Shown: positions 22,047-33,659 of the stretch, piece after piece
Layout: every line of letters begins with the position of its first letter
Numbering within the stretch: position 1 is the first letter of the stretch
Origin: Crotalaria pallida
Taxonomy: Eukaryota > Streptophyta > Magnoliopsida > Fabales > Fabaceae
Reading direction: 5' to 3'
Length of the DNA: 64,000 bases
Assembly: GCA_037953625.1 (NCBI GenBank)
Contig: CM075654.1
Location: 21,383,501 to 21,447,500 of the forward strand
Notes under the pieces: model-generated
Seen by the model: the letters and a program-made list of their open reading frames with translations, nothing else
What the model was told of the DNA's origin: nothing
Database searches by the model: none
Made by a program: the position numbers and the translations under genes

Positions 22047-22365
22047 TACGATTGAGTGTTGACCTCTGACCTGAGGGACACGAAATTTATAAAATGTTAA
22101 AATGCGTTGACCTCTGACCTGAGGGACACGATATGAATTGAAATGAATGGGTGTTGACCTCTGACCTGAGGGACACCGGATTAAATAATGAGTTGGGTGT
22201 TGACCTCTGACCTGAGGGACACTGGATAAAATGTGTATTGGTGTGTTGACCTCTGACCTGAGAGACACACCGTGAATTAAGAGATTGATGTGTTGACCTC
22301 TGACCTGAGGGACACAAAATGAATTATAATGAATGGGTGTTGACCTCTGACCTGAGGGACACATA
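22047..22365 (+). repeat. GACCTCTGACCTGAGGGACAC minisatellite, seven units
   Basis: Seven copies of a core of about 24 bases (GTTGACCTCTGACC...GAGGGACAC), spaced about 45-50 bases apart with AT-rich, mutually related spacers. The same array is at 27640-27950 in the 3' LTR. Minus-strand open frames through it (repeated SGQRST, VPQVRGQ) are products of the repeat. Confidence 0.9.
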
Positions 22366-22692
22366 ATTTAAATAAGGAAAAGAATGTGAGCCTCTGTTTT
22401 GAGGTGATAAATGTGTTGCATGAAATTGTGCATTGACCTTTGAATTGAGGTGATGTGCTGAAATAAAATGAGTATGTGAAATGAATAAAAAGTAAAGGAA
22501 ATGAATGTTGAATGGAATAATGAGAATGGAAACGTGGAATAAATAATGAGTATGGAAATAAGGAAATGAGTATGGTGTGCAATATGTGAATATATGCTTT
22601 TTTCCTAATTGTGTTTGACCTAGTGGATTGTTATGTCTAGTTAGAAACTGCTTTCTATTTCATGTGCAATGCTCACTCCCTTACATTTTCAG

Positions 22693-22757
22693 GTACGGAG
22701 ATTGAGCTGGCACAGCCCCCGGCCGAGCAGGAGTACTTTCCCTTACAGGGAGAGTAG
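22693..22757 (+). other. Putative last coding exon inside the 5' LTR
   Basis: Preceded by the acceptor TTACATTTTCAG. It encodes TEIELAQPPAEQEYFPLQGE and then stop. Compare 6805-6869 and 28276-28340. Confidence 0.45.
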
Positions 22758-23168
22758 GGTGTTATGGGTTTAGAGTATATTATAAACCTAAGCCTCTTAT
22801 ATTATTTTGATGTAAATTTAATATGCATATTTTGAATGAGGCTTAGGATGTTTTGTTTTGGCAAAGTTACATGTTTTGGTTTTGACACTCAAACTTAGTA
22901 TTTTCCGCTATTACTCTGATTAGTTTATGCACTCTGATATAAATGCTTTAATATATGGTTTGGCCCTGATGGCTTTCTGATTTCACTTGAATTATTAAAT
23001 TAACAGGTTTACAGGAAAAGAACTCATTTTTGAAATGTCCATATTACAAAGCAAACTCTGTCCGTTTTGACAGAGATTTTCATAAGTTAAAATTGTATTA
23101 ATAAGAAAAATTTAAATTCACGATTTTATTATGGGTATTTAAGGGTAATTATTTAGGGTGTTACATTA

Positions 23169-23180
23169 TGGTATCAGGGC
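23169..23180 (+). other. Primer-binding site of the gag-only element
   Basis: TGGTATCAGGGC, three bases after the 5' LTR. It matches the initiator-methionine tRNA type site TGGTATCAGAGC with one mismatch. Confidence 0.8.
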
Positions 23181-23343
23181 AGTTTCACCTCAGCCATGGA
23201 GTTATACAAACTCCCAATGATTACTCACCCAACGAGTAATTGATGCTCATAGTATTAGTCTAAGATTATAATAGGATAATTATAGTGCTATGTATACCTT
23301 TAGTAGTTAAGTCTTACTGGTCTGTTCTCTCTGGCTAAGCAGT

Positions 23344-24411
23344 ATGGTTGGAAGAAGGGCTGGTAATGATGGTCTTGCTGCTATTCTGGAGCATCTATCG
23401 CAGATCCAGCAGCAGCAGGGGGAACAGATGGCAGCTGCTGCAGCGGCAGCAGCTACAGCAGCAGCTCTGCAACCAGCTCCAGTTGAGATTGACTGAATGT
23501 CTCGTTTCCGAAAGAATGATCCGCCTCGCTTTGAAGGTGGAAATGACCCTGATGGAGCACAGAGGTGGATACAGGAGATAGAGAAGATTCTCCGTTCTCT
23601 TCAACCACCAATGGAGCAGTATGTTCGATTAGCCGAATTCATGCTGACCAATGAGGCAGAACATTGGTGGGATCAGCAGAGGAGAGGATTGGTGGCAGCG
23701 AATCCTGTGATTCCTTGGGAGATGTTCAAGGATCTATTCCTGGGGAAGTATTTCCCTGAAGATGTTAGGAGGGAGAAGGAGATTGCTTTTCTCCAATTGA
23801 CTCAAGGTTCTATGTCGGTTGGGGACTATGCAGCTCGGTTTGAAGATCTCATTCTTTTTTCTGATTATCGGTATGCAAGTGACCGTGGCAAGTGTGTCAA
23901 GTTTGAAGCTGGGCTTAGGAGTGATCTCCGCCTCTCGTGTGAGTATCACAACGTTGATAACTTTGCTCGCTTGGTCAACATGGCAAGCACCTATGAGAAG
24001 GGTCTCAAACGAAAGCTAGCTGATGAGAGATCTCGGGCAAACCAGAGAATCGGAGGTCAAAGTAAGGACAAGGGACCGATTCAGAAGTCTGGTCCATACT
24101 CTCATTCCGGGGTCACGTATCCTAGGGATACCGGACCAACAGTGAATGCTTATAGTCCAATACCAACTTGTCAGCACTGTGGCAGGATGCATAGGGGAGT
24201 GTGCTGGACATTGGGTCGAAAGGAGGGGTTATGCTTTCACTGTGGACAACCCGGACATTTTGCTTCAAATTGTCCTAAGAACACAATGAAGAAGGAGATT
24301 AATGCTACTAAGGCACAGAGGGCCCGTGGTGGTCCATCATTGCAGAAGGGGAAGTTATTCACCGTCGAGGGTGACGAGGTGGAACCAGCTGATATGGTCG
24401 CAGGTAACTAA
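23344..24411 (+). pseudogene. Ty3/gypsy Gag of the gag-only element
   Basis: This is the capsid/nucleocapsid polyprotein that assembles the cytoplasmic particle and binds element RNA. The natural start is probably 23344 (MVGRRAGNDGLAAILEHLSQ, then Gln/Ala-rich), but a TGA at 23494-23496 interrupts the frame after 50 codons. From ATG 23497 the frame is open for 304 codons. It shows the retrotransposon-gag domain (DPPRFEGGNDPDGAQRWI, NEAEHWWDQQRRG, KYFPEDVRREKE, about 8-180), then a basic linker and two zinc motifs. These are an atypical CQHCGRMHRGVC and a standard CCHC, CFHCGQPGHFASNC. The frame ends without any protease domain. Confidence 0.9.
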
Positions 24412-25493
24412 CGTTGGATAAGTCCATGCGTCATACTTTTAAGTTCGATTGTTGTGGAGTTAGTTACTCTTCGGTTAACTAAGTAGTGAGTTAGTAATGT
24501 CTTAAGATATACTTGTTTAAAAACATGTTGGATATCTGCCTTTCCAAATACAATCCTGTTCCTATAGAAAACACCTGAGAGACCTTAGAAAGAATTCTTA
24601 AGTTTGAGAATTCTAGTACCAAGTGACCAATACTATGTTTTGATGTTGTTATTTGATGTAATGTAAGGTTAGAACTGATCACTCTAATCCTTGCATTTGT
24701 TAAATGATGACATCATTGATAGAACCTGACAGTGATGTGTTGTTGGTAGACGTGAGGATGGGATTGATCACCTCAATTCTTGCATCTATCAATAAATGCT
24801 ATCATTGTAACCTTTAAAGTGAAAGTAGACAACCAAAGTAGTGACTTCCAAGGAAAGAATTCTTGTAGGTGAAACCAACCTTAGGCAATTTGACAGTTGC
24901 TTCGAATCTTTTTCCCGGTTCTTAGATAACCATTCGTAAAAATAATCGATTCTGCCAAATTTGTAAAATCCTTGCGTTGAGATCAAACATCTTAATAATT
25001 GACCTAGCCAACGGCAAGCTTGTCGTACCCTCCACCTTTGGTAGTTGAGTAAATCTTGAGACTAATATGGGTTGTTTCCTTCCTATTCTTTTTGATCTAT
25101 TCACGTAAGAAGTTGAATTGTTGAGCATTTAGTAGGAGTTATGGTTGCTCTAATCAACTAAACATTGGGGGAAACCCGTAACCTTTGGGGTGTTTCTTGT
25201 TCATGAATGCCCATCATTTTGGAAAGCTTTAAATCCTATCGACGCTAGTCAATCCTTGTGAGAGACAACCTTTAAGGCGTTATAATCTATTCGAATCTTC
25301 AGGTATGTCGGTGCTAAGTGGGGGAGTATTTCTTAAGTTAAATTCTAGTTAATTTAGGGCGAATCGAGAAGTTGACGGAAGAAAACGAAGGGAGGAAAAG
25401 ACAGACATCATGAACTCTTATAATGGGATGATTCTCCATTTAAAGGAATTGAACGGAATTTCGGGGACGAAATTCCAATAAGTGGGGGAGAAT
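24412..25493 (+). other. Non-coding remainder of the internal domain and PPT
   Basis: There is no coding similarity to pol anywhere in these 1.1 kb. A loose repeat is visible at about 24660-24800 (GATCACTCTAATCCTTGCAT and GATCACCTCAATTCTTGCAT). Just before the 3' LTR come GGGGACGAAATTCC and the polypurine tract AGTGGGGGAGAA (25481-25492). Confidence 0.7.
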
Positions 25494-28400
25494 TGTAACA
25501 TCCTAAGTTTTATTTAAATGAAATTATTGTTTAATACCCAAGAAATAACTGAACAAATTGCTTAAAGAATTTTGGGTGATAAGAGAGTAGTAATTATAAG
25601 TTCTAGGGGTTGTATAGGAGACATTTGTGGCATTGGGCAAAATTATCTAAGCGAAATCGGGGGTTAAGTCGGCGTTTTAAATGTTAGAAATTAGCCGAAA
25701 AGAGAAAAATAGAAATTTATTATAGGATGTTAAGAAATTAAATTCCACCGTTGGATGTGAAGAAAAGGGTCTTAGGAGGCTTGTCTCAAAATTTGAGCAA
25801 GATCCAACGGTTAGCGAAGAAGTTATGGGAAAGTCAAGAAAAGGTAAACTGGTTCACGCCCAGGCGCACCAGGGTGCATCAGATGCACCAACTCAGGGGC
25901 TTTTTCGCCCAGGCGCACCATCAACTCGCCCGGGCGAGCGTTGCACGCATCAATTATGCACCAGGCGCACCAGATGGCGCGCCATCCTCACCAGACCCGC
26001 ACCATCTAACTGCACCAGATGCCCCCACTCTCGCACCAGCTCGCGCGCCAGCCTCACGCACCTCGTCCCGCACCACACCACGCGCCAGGCGCACCACGAC
26101 CGCGCCCAGGCGCGCACCAGTTTTAAAACTGGTGCAGCCAGCAGACCAGCCCCATACGCACCACTCTTCTTCCTCTTTCTTCTTGGGCGATTTTCCCCCT
26201 CAAAACCCTAGCTTCTTCCACACCAAAAATCCACCCAAAAACACAACAAATCATCATCATATATTGGTTCCCCATCACTCATAACCACTCAAACTCCATT
26301 AGTTTCTTATTTTTCCTCTCTAAAATTCGTGTTCTCTTTCCTCTAGGGCTCAAACTCTTTTCACTTCAAATTGGTCAAGATCCAAGTTAGTGGCACTCAT
26401 TCCATCATCAAGGCTTGTTCCTATCATCTCCAAGTAAGTGTTTATGTATGGGTTCCTCTCCTCCTGTTCCAAAATTCGTTTTCCTTTCTCTCTCTACCAT
26501 AAATAGTGATTTTTCAACACTAGGCATTAGAAGCACCATTTTTCTTTGATTCTTGACTTGATTCATGACATAAATGATGATTTCCTCTCTTTTATAACTC
26601 TATATTAGGTACCATCCTTATCCTTTGGTTGGGTATCTTATTGATGGGCAAACTCAAGCTTAGGGCAAGTTAAAATCTCCCTATCTCCAAGTGTTTGAGG
26701 TAAGGGGGTGGATATAGTGAGCTTTGCCTTGTTCTAGGGAGTAGGCTCTAGTTAGTATATAATGCTTGTTAGGGTTATGTGTTAGGGGAGAAAAATTAGA
26801 TTATAAATCCCTATGTTATTGAATATGAAATTCTAATTAATTAAATATGCATGATGAATGGATGTTAAGACTAGGAAAAGGAAACCCAATAATATAAGAA
26901 TGAATTATTTGATAAATGAAATTTGGTTAATGATTATATTGAAGTACATGAGGAATTGGGTAATGTGATAGTGAATTTGATATAAATGATAGCTATGATT
27001 ATTGACTTTATTTGTAAAGTTGTGAATTAAATGATAATTAATTACTGTAGCTAATATATGTATGTGTTGTGGAATAAATTGATATAGGAAGAAAGGGAAT
27101 GGAAACAATTAAAGGTGACAAATGTGCATATTAGTATCAAATTGTTAAATAAGTAAAAATGTTAAGTATTATCAATTGTGAACAAAGGTTATGGCTTATG
27201 AATTGAACTTGTGAATATAGGAAACGGAAGTAAAGTGATTATGTGCAAACCAAAGTAAAAGATGATATATGTAAAATTAAAATGAAGGGCAAATCTAAAT
27301 GTTGGGCTATAAAAGAGAACACTAAATGGTATGATTGTGATAACTGAGAAAGGAAATGAATAAGGAAATTACATGAATAATTATGTGTTGATTGTGGTTG
27401 ATTGTGGTTAAGTGTGATATGAATGAATGGTCTATAAAGAGAATGATGTTAAGTATAACGTAGGTGGTTGTATGAGATACCTTCCGGTGTGGAGGTGAAG
27501 TACCCACCAGCCAAATTGTATAAGGTACCTTCCGGTGTGGAGGTGAAGTACAATGGTATGAGGTACCTTCCAGTGTAGAGGTGAAATACCCATAGGCCAA
27601 ATGTACGAGGTACCTTCCTGCGTGGAGGTGAAGTACGATTGAGTGTTGACCTCTGACCTGAGGGACACGAAATGTATAAAATGTTAAAATGCATTGACCT
27701 CTGACCTGAGGGACACGATATGAATTGAAATGAATGGGTGTTGACATCTGACCTGAGGGACACCGGATTAAATAATGAGTTGGGTGTTGACCTCTGACCT
27801 GAGGGACACTGGATGAAATGTGTATTGGTGTGTTGACCTCTGACCTGAGAGACATACCGTGAATTAAGAGATTGATGTGTTCCCTCTGACCTGAGGGACA
27901 CAAAATGAATTATAATGAATGGGTGTTGACCTCTGACCTGAGGGACACATAATTTAAATAAGGAAAAGAATGTGAGTCTCTGTTTTGAGGTGATAAATGT
28001 GTTGCATGAAATTGTGCATTGACCTTTGAATTGAGGTGATGTGCTGAAATAAAATGAGTATGTGAAATGAATAAAAAGTAAAGGAAATGAATGTTGAATG
28101 GAATAATGAGAATGGAAACGTGGAATAAATAATGAGTATGGAAATAAGGAAATGAGTATGGTGTGCAATATGTGAATATATGCTTATTTGCTAATTGTGT
28201 TTGACCTAGTGGGTTATGTCTAGTTAGAAACTGCTTTCTATTTCATGTGCAATGCTCACTCCCTTACATTTTCAGGTACGGAGATTGAGCTGGCACAGCC
28301 CCCGACCGAGCAGGAGTATTTTCCCATACAGGGAGAGTAGGGTGTTATGGATTTAGAGTATATTATAAACCTAAGCTTCTTATATTATTTTGATGTAAAT

Positions 28401-28748
28401 TTAATATGCATATTTTGAACGAGGCTTAGGATGTTTTGTTTTGGCAAAGTTACATGTTTTGGTTTTGACACTCAAACTTAGTATTTTCCGCTATTACTCT
28501 GATTAGTTTATGCACTCTGATATAAATGCTTTAATATATGGTTTGGCCCTGATGGCTTTCTGATTTCACTTGAATTATTAAATTAACAGGTTTACAGGAA
28601 AAGAACTCATTTTTGAAATGTCCATATTACAAAGCAAACTCTGTCCGTTTTGACAGAGATTTTCATAAGTTAAAATGGTATTAATAAGAAAAATTTAAAT
28701 TCACGATTTTATTATGGGTATTTAAGGGTAATTATTTAGGGTGTTGCA
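25494..28748 (+). repeat. 3' LTR of the gag-only element
   Basis: 3255 bases, TGTAACATCC to TGTTGCA. It is uninterrupted and therefore the reference for this LTR family: GC-rich island 25855-26130, putative donor 26434, putative exon 26609-26699, minisatellites 27473-27950, putative last exon 28276-28340. Confidence 0.92.
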
Positions 28749-30299
28749 AATTCTATATTTATTCTAAAGCTATTATTCTGTAGGAATTATATTTTATTTT
28801 TATCTTTGGATTTAATAGCTATATTACATTACCGACATACTTAATTTATGTTGGCAAACAAATAAAATATAACACCACATAGAGATCCGGGGATTTTGAA
28901 AAAAATCTTGCAACCGAATGTGCAATACAAAAAGATGGACCAGATTGGTTCAGCACAACTGAGAAAGTTAAGGCAATACCATACATAAAGTCAGATAGCT
29001 AGTAGATCATTATCTCTATATACAATAGTATATGCTATGAAAACCTCTTATACTAAACCAAGACTCAAAATGGCTAGCTGGAATACAGATTTTTTTCTCC
29101 ATTTTAAAGAATGGATGATGGTTGGCCAAATAATCTTTGGGAAGTTTTCGCAACTGACTCTAAATACATAGAGAAAGCAAGTCACAACCCAATAGAAAAG
29201 GTAAGTGTATAGATCAATAGATTAGTTGTCTAGGGAAATGCAAATATAGACATATGGTTTCAAGTAAAAAAAAAGACGTATACATATTAATATAAAAATA
29301 AGGTAACAACATGTCAAATAAGTGAGAAATATAACTAAGCAATTTATAACTTATATCCAGGTTTCTGGTATCTCATAAAACTCATGCTTGCACGAGAGCA
29401 CTACCATGATTCTTGCTGCCTAAACATGTTCAGCCTACATTTTCAGCAGCATAACCAATAAAAATGACAGAAACAAAATCAATATACCTAATGTTAGTAA
29501 AGTGAGTTGAAAAGTTGCATGAAAAGAATGTAATATAGTAATATCATAATTAGAACAAGCGACTACAAAACCAATCCTGTACTAAAAACCATAACAATAT
29601 AAACCTTATAATAACTCAAATGAAAAAGGGAATTTCTTAGCAGAATTTTAAACATGAGCATATACAAATATTAAAACTCAATTCTAGTTCAAATTCAAAA
29701 CAGTAAGAACAACCACACCAGATCTCAATTCCTAATAATATATTCTAGTCAATGCATCAGTTAAATTAAAATAAGCTACTAAATCATCAAAAAATTATTA
29801 CATCAAGCGTTAGTCCTGCCAAGGATGAAAATTTCAGCAGATGAATATATTGATCTAGCATCAAATAAAACATCAAAGACTACTTGGAAGCATACACGCA
29901 AGCATGAACATGACTTGTACAGTGTACAAGTCCTTTTTATCACAAAATCGGATTAGTACTATTGAATGGCACTCTTGAGTAAGGTAAAACAGTTTTTTAA
30001 GAGCTCAAAACCAATAGGGCACAATGGCTCATCTAGATTTCAACACAGGCTCAAATCTTTTTCAATTAGAACGATTAGCATCTCAAAACAGTTTTCACAT
30101 GGAACATCATACCGAGGAGTTATCAGAACTAAAAAATGTGCTTGGTACACTGTATAGTAAATTAGTTATAAAATGTCATTGGTGAGAACTGAATACCAAG
30201 AGCGCCTAGTTTACCTACTTTCTGCTTCCAACACACCTCAAAATCTAATAGACTAAAATGTAGTATGTAAAGAATTAACGGAAAAGTGAAAAGGTTACC
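28749..30299. other. Outer CACTA interior, no gene recognised
   Basis: AT-rich sequence resembling introns and untranslated regions. I see no convincing coding block. Confidence 0.5.
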
Positions 30300-30760
30300 T
30301 CTTGTAGCATTTGCTATTTCTTGTTCACTCTCCTGGAGAGCCTCTGCATCAAAAATTATACAAGGATCAAAAATTACCAGAGTTTACTGGTAGGGAGGTT
30401 TGTAATAGTGGAATATGCCCTTCACCTAGCTTCCTTTTCTCTTCCAAAGTTATTGGCTTCCTACCTGTTAATAATTAGTTCACAATCATGAATATGTATC
30501 TCCTCAATTACTTATAAAAACTCCAAGTTTAAAGCATATAGAATTTGAGCTTGGAATTAATTCAGCATCTCTCTCTCTATATGTATATATATAATCTCTC
30601 TCTCTCTCTATATATATATACGCTCAAAGTGTATTTCTCAGGGTCCACTGATCTGTTCTCTCCTACAAATCCACCTTGTGAATCATTTCCATCTCCCAAT
30701 TCTTCACTAGAGTCTGTACTTACTCTTCAACGCAAAGGCAAATGCATGTGGTTAGACACA
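30300..30760 (-). other. Possible captured exons, gene unknown
   Basis: Three minus-strand blocks look exon-like. About 30640-30725 reads VSTDSSEELGDGNDSQGGFV. About 30405-30463, after an acceptor-like ACAG, reads RKPITLEEKRKLGEGHIPLL. About 30300-30352 reads DAEALQESEQEIANATR before GTAACC. Composition and splice-like borders suggest captured host exons, but I recognise no family. A CT/TA microsatellite occupies 30568-30622. Confidence 0.3.
30568..30622. repeat. CT and TA microsatellite
   Basis: Runs of TCTCTC alternating with TATATA. Confidence 0.85.
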
Positions 30761-31477
30761 ATTATGCAATTGGTGATGATTCATATTTTGTTGATTCCAA
30801 AATATATAGAATTCTGGATAATTAACACAAACAATGAAACAAAATGCATAAGAAACCAATATGCAAATACAACAAGGGTAAAAGAAAAGCAAAGAAAAAG
30901 GTACCTAAAGATACAAACTGCCACTTGATCCCTTATGCAAATATTAGATAAACAAGTAACATGACCTATAATTAAAGCCTCAAACAGACACAGAGCAAAA
31001 CTATGGCAGAGAAACAAGGAGCAGCAGCGGAAAAGTATCAAAAACAACAATATAGCAGCAGGACCTCATTGTTATAACAATAGAATCTGCACAGCAGCAA
31101 TAGAGCAAGATGAACAACAACAAAAAACCAGTAGAAACGGCAACCAACAACAGCAAAAACAACATAACAATTGACAGAAAAACAGCTCCACTTGGTTACT
31201 TCTTCATTTAATTTATGGCTAATATTTACTCCAATTAACAAATCTAATTCAATAACAAGATACCAGAATTTCTATTAGTGTAATCATGATTAATTCTGCC
31301 TACTACAATTAGAACTAAAAATGTTCCATACAAAAGCACAAACCTTCCCCTTGAAACTTTAAGTACCAAATGGCCTGAACAGATTCAACACTATAACAAA
31401 TCAATACAAGTCATCAAAAATTTGCAGTAACTATGATAAATTACGAAAGCAAGTTATTATGAACCAAGAGCGCTCTT

Positions 31478-31625
31478 GGTACCTTTGGCAACAGGATCTT
31501 CAAATTTATGAACCAAGGACGATAACAGCAATGACACTACAGCTGCAGGTCCAATTGCAATTTAACTTGAGCTCCCCATCTTAGCATACATAAGAAGCGG
31601 AACAACACTTGTATTAATGCAACAA
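31478..31625 (-). pseudogene. Captured exon of a SULTR-type sulfate transporter
   Basis: On the minus strand: TSVVPLLMYAKMGSSS, a stop (TAA at 31561-31563), then IAIGPAAVVSLLLSSLVHKF and EDP. This matches the conserved N-terminal membrane region of plant proton/sulfate symporters of the SulP family, where the canonical order is YTSVVPP.IYA.MGSSR.IAIGP.AVVSLLL. The stop replaces the residue before IAIGP. A more degraded upstream piece (about 31710-31760, SSSICKLAF-like) may be the preceding SIGYA.LA segment. Only a small part of the roughly 650-residue protein is present. Confidence 0.75.
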
Positions 31626-32171
31626 AACCAAATCAACAGTGTAATTTGAAAGAGTTAATAACCGAGATTCATCAATATTATAGTGTAGTAAAACAAGTGA
31701 AGCCAGTTACTAAATGTTCCAAGAGAAAGCCAACTTGCATATGCTTGATGAATCCTCCCCCTAAAAGTTCTTGATTTATTATAGTGACCTGATGAGTATA
31801 GTACAATCCCTAAATCACAATGCTAAAGGTTAATTTTTCTAACCTTTAAAGATAACTACCATCGTCACGTAGAGTTAAGCAAAATAAGTCAATGCTAAAG
31901 GTTAATTAATTTCTCTAATTACAAGCGTACAAAATAAGTTATTGCTTTTTGCACGTATAGTTTCAATTAGACAACACTACACCATTATACATAAAACTCC
32001 AGACACATGCTGGTTTCCCCATATGAAATATAAAAGATTATGACAAAAAATCAGTCTGCTCAACTCGCTCAGAGATTCAATTCCTTGATCACACTATTTC
32101 AGGTTATTATTGTTTAGTAATAATCATAGTAGGTGAAAGCTTGAAATAAGAGTAGCAGGCATAACACATAC

Positions 32172-32350
32172 CACAAATGTATTTGCTCTAACAACATCAA
32201 GCATTGTGACTCCAAGAAGTCTATTAGGATCATAAGTACCGGCTCTTTTGAAGACCTAAGCTGCAAGTGGAACAGTGGAGTTAATAGGATTGCTTATCAC
32301 ATTGACAATGGCTTTCGGGCAAGACTTAGAAATTGCTTCACACAATAGCA
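32172..32350 (-). pseudogene. Captured exon of NAD-malate dehydrogenase
   Basis: On the minus strand, after TTAGTAGAG: LLCEAISKSCPKAIVNVISN, PINSTVPLAA, a stop (TAG at 32256-32258), then VFKRAGTYDPNRLLGVTMLD and VVRANTFV, ending at a GT donor (32171). This is the central part of the mitochondrial/peroxisomal type of plant malate dehydrogenase: the ISNPVNSTVPIAAE block, with the Asn that helps bind substrate, and LLGVTTLDVVRANTF. The stop replaces the Glu after VPIAA. Only one exon is present, so it is inactive. Confidence 0.85.
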
Positions 32351-32449
32351 CTCTACTAACAAATTCACAATACAAAATGGAAAATCTACTAACAATATCT
32401 ACTAACAACAGCAGCTAACAAATTCAGAATGCAGCTAACACAATGCTTA

Positions 32450-33600
32450 CAGTTGAGGGGCGGGAGTAAGGAGCAGACGCGAGCTTCAAGGTGGAGATCG
32501 TGACGAACGGCGGCGCGAGCAATGATGGTGGCTTTGTTGGTGGCAGTTCGGTCTTGGCTTCTTCAACAGTTGCGGGTACGACGGTAACGCTGTCGGTTCA
32601 CAACTCGCGAATCTTCCCTAAAAACAATGGTGATGGCGACACAAGGAACTCAGGGAGGAAGATGAGGATGGAGGTCGCGATTTTTGGGGCAGGGGTCGCG
32701 GTTCACGCGACAATGGCGATGGCCAGCACTGAAGCTCATCAATAAGACACTAATTGCCAAACAACCACTCCAAAATAAAATAAGGCACATTCAAAATTGC
32801 AGTCAGCTACAAAGATTGAAAGTTCTACGTTAGCAGAGCTGCGAGACATAAAATACGAACATCTGGGTTCGATACACTGCACAATTTTCCCTTTCCCCTT
32901 CTCGTCAAATACTAACATAACCCGTAATTCATGTTGGAATTGATCCAATCTAATAATAATACAATAACCCTAGGAGAAATCAAGCATAATCCAAAGATTA
33001 CATAAAAGCTGGGTTTGATAGGGAAAAAAAAAGAAGCGAGAAATGAGTATAGCTAGAGAGGGGTTTTAAGCAGAGTTATTAGTCAAATAGGAGTCCAGCA
33101 AAAAAAAAATATTGAATAAAAAAAAAAAGACAAGTAGAATGGTGCAAAATGCAAACCAATGGCAGTATCGCTTGCTCCTCAGAAAACAATACACAGAAAA
33201 TAAAACTTCAAAAACAAAAATAATAAACCACCGAAAATAGAGAAAGAAGATTGAAAAAGTGAAATAGGGAAAATTACCCAAAGAGAAGGTTTAATTGAGA
33301 GTGGTGAGTCACGATTGAGATTGGAGGCAAGATTGTGTGGCCGGTTCGAATTTAGGGTTCGATTGAGAGATGAAAGATTGGAAACAGGGAAGGAGGGAAG
33401 GATGAAAGAGGAAGATGAACGGGCAGTAAGAGATGAGGGCGGTGGCAGTGGCGGTGAAGGATGAGGGCGGTGGCAGCGAGAGATGAGGGCGGTGGCGGTG
33501 AGAGAGACGGAAGACTGAAGAGGGAGGTAGGTCGTGAGTCTGAGAGAAGGAAGAAAACTGAAGAGGGAGGAGAGTGACCAAATTAAGGCATGGAATTCAC
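32450..33600 (-). other. GC-richer segment of the outer CACTA, possible 5' region
   Basis: Two GC-rich blocks (32450-32745 and 33300-33580) stand out from AT-rich surroundings. The second holds a 90-codon minus-strand open frame (33309-33581) rich in Ser/Pro/His, typical of a translated 5' UTR or simple (GGCGGTGGCAGTG)-type repeat. I do not identify a protein. Confidence 0.3.
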
Positions 33601-33659
33601 TAGCGGGAGTGTGAAATATTTAGCGGGGAAAGCTTAAAAATTATGGAAATGTAATAAAA

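Larger units (their letters stand above)
16112..23165 (+). repeat. 5' LTR of the gag-only element (interrupted)
   Basis: About 3.2 kb of LTR plus the 3854-base CACTA at 17220-21073. In order it contains a GC-rich motif island (16470-16740), a putative donor (17038), a putative internal exon starting at 17213, a donor at 21161, two minisatellites (21935-22365) and a putative last exon (22693-22757). Confidence 0.9.
16112..28748 (+). mobile_element. Gag-only LTR retrotransposon (TR-GAG-like, Ty3/gypsy)
   Basis: A complete element: TGTAACATCC...TGTTACA 5' LTR (16112-23165), PBS, gag, polypurine tract (25481-25493), 3' LTR (25494-28748, ending TGTTGCA). It is flanked by a 5-base duplication, AATTC (16107-16111 and 28749-28753). 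The LTRs are nearly identical once the CACTA insertion in the left one is removed, so the insertion is recent. The internal domain is only about 2.3 kb and encodes Gag without any protease, RT, RNase H or integrase. It must have relied on enzymes from a related autonomous element. This matches the class described as terminal-repeat retrotransposons with a GAG domain. Confidence 0.9.

Noticed and set aside
21783..22364. Minus-strand open frame of 193 codons (and its counterpart at 27322-28168)
   Set aside because: The translated SGQRST/VPQVRGQ repeats come from the minisatellite; the frame shifts between repeats in the two LTR copies.
22047..22365. CRISPR-like array: about 24-base repeats with about 22-26-base spacers, seven units (also 27640-27950)
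   Set aside because: The spacers are related to each other, the array is shared by both LTRs of a plant retrotransposon, and no cas genes exist. It is an LTR minisatellite.
25751..26284. 177-codon Ala/Pro/Arg-rich frame in the LTR
   Set aside because: The GC-rich LTR island lacks stops. The paired frame in the other LTR (16369-16614) is broken after 81 codons.
32491..32745. 84-codon Gly/Ser-rich plus-strand frame in the outer CACTA
   Set aside because: It lies antisense to the captured exons in a GC-rich block; no known domain.
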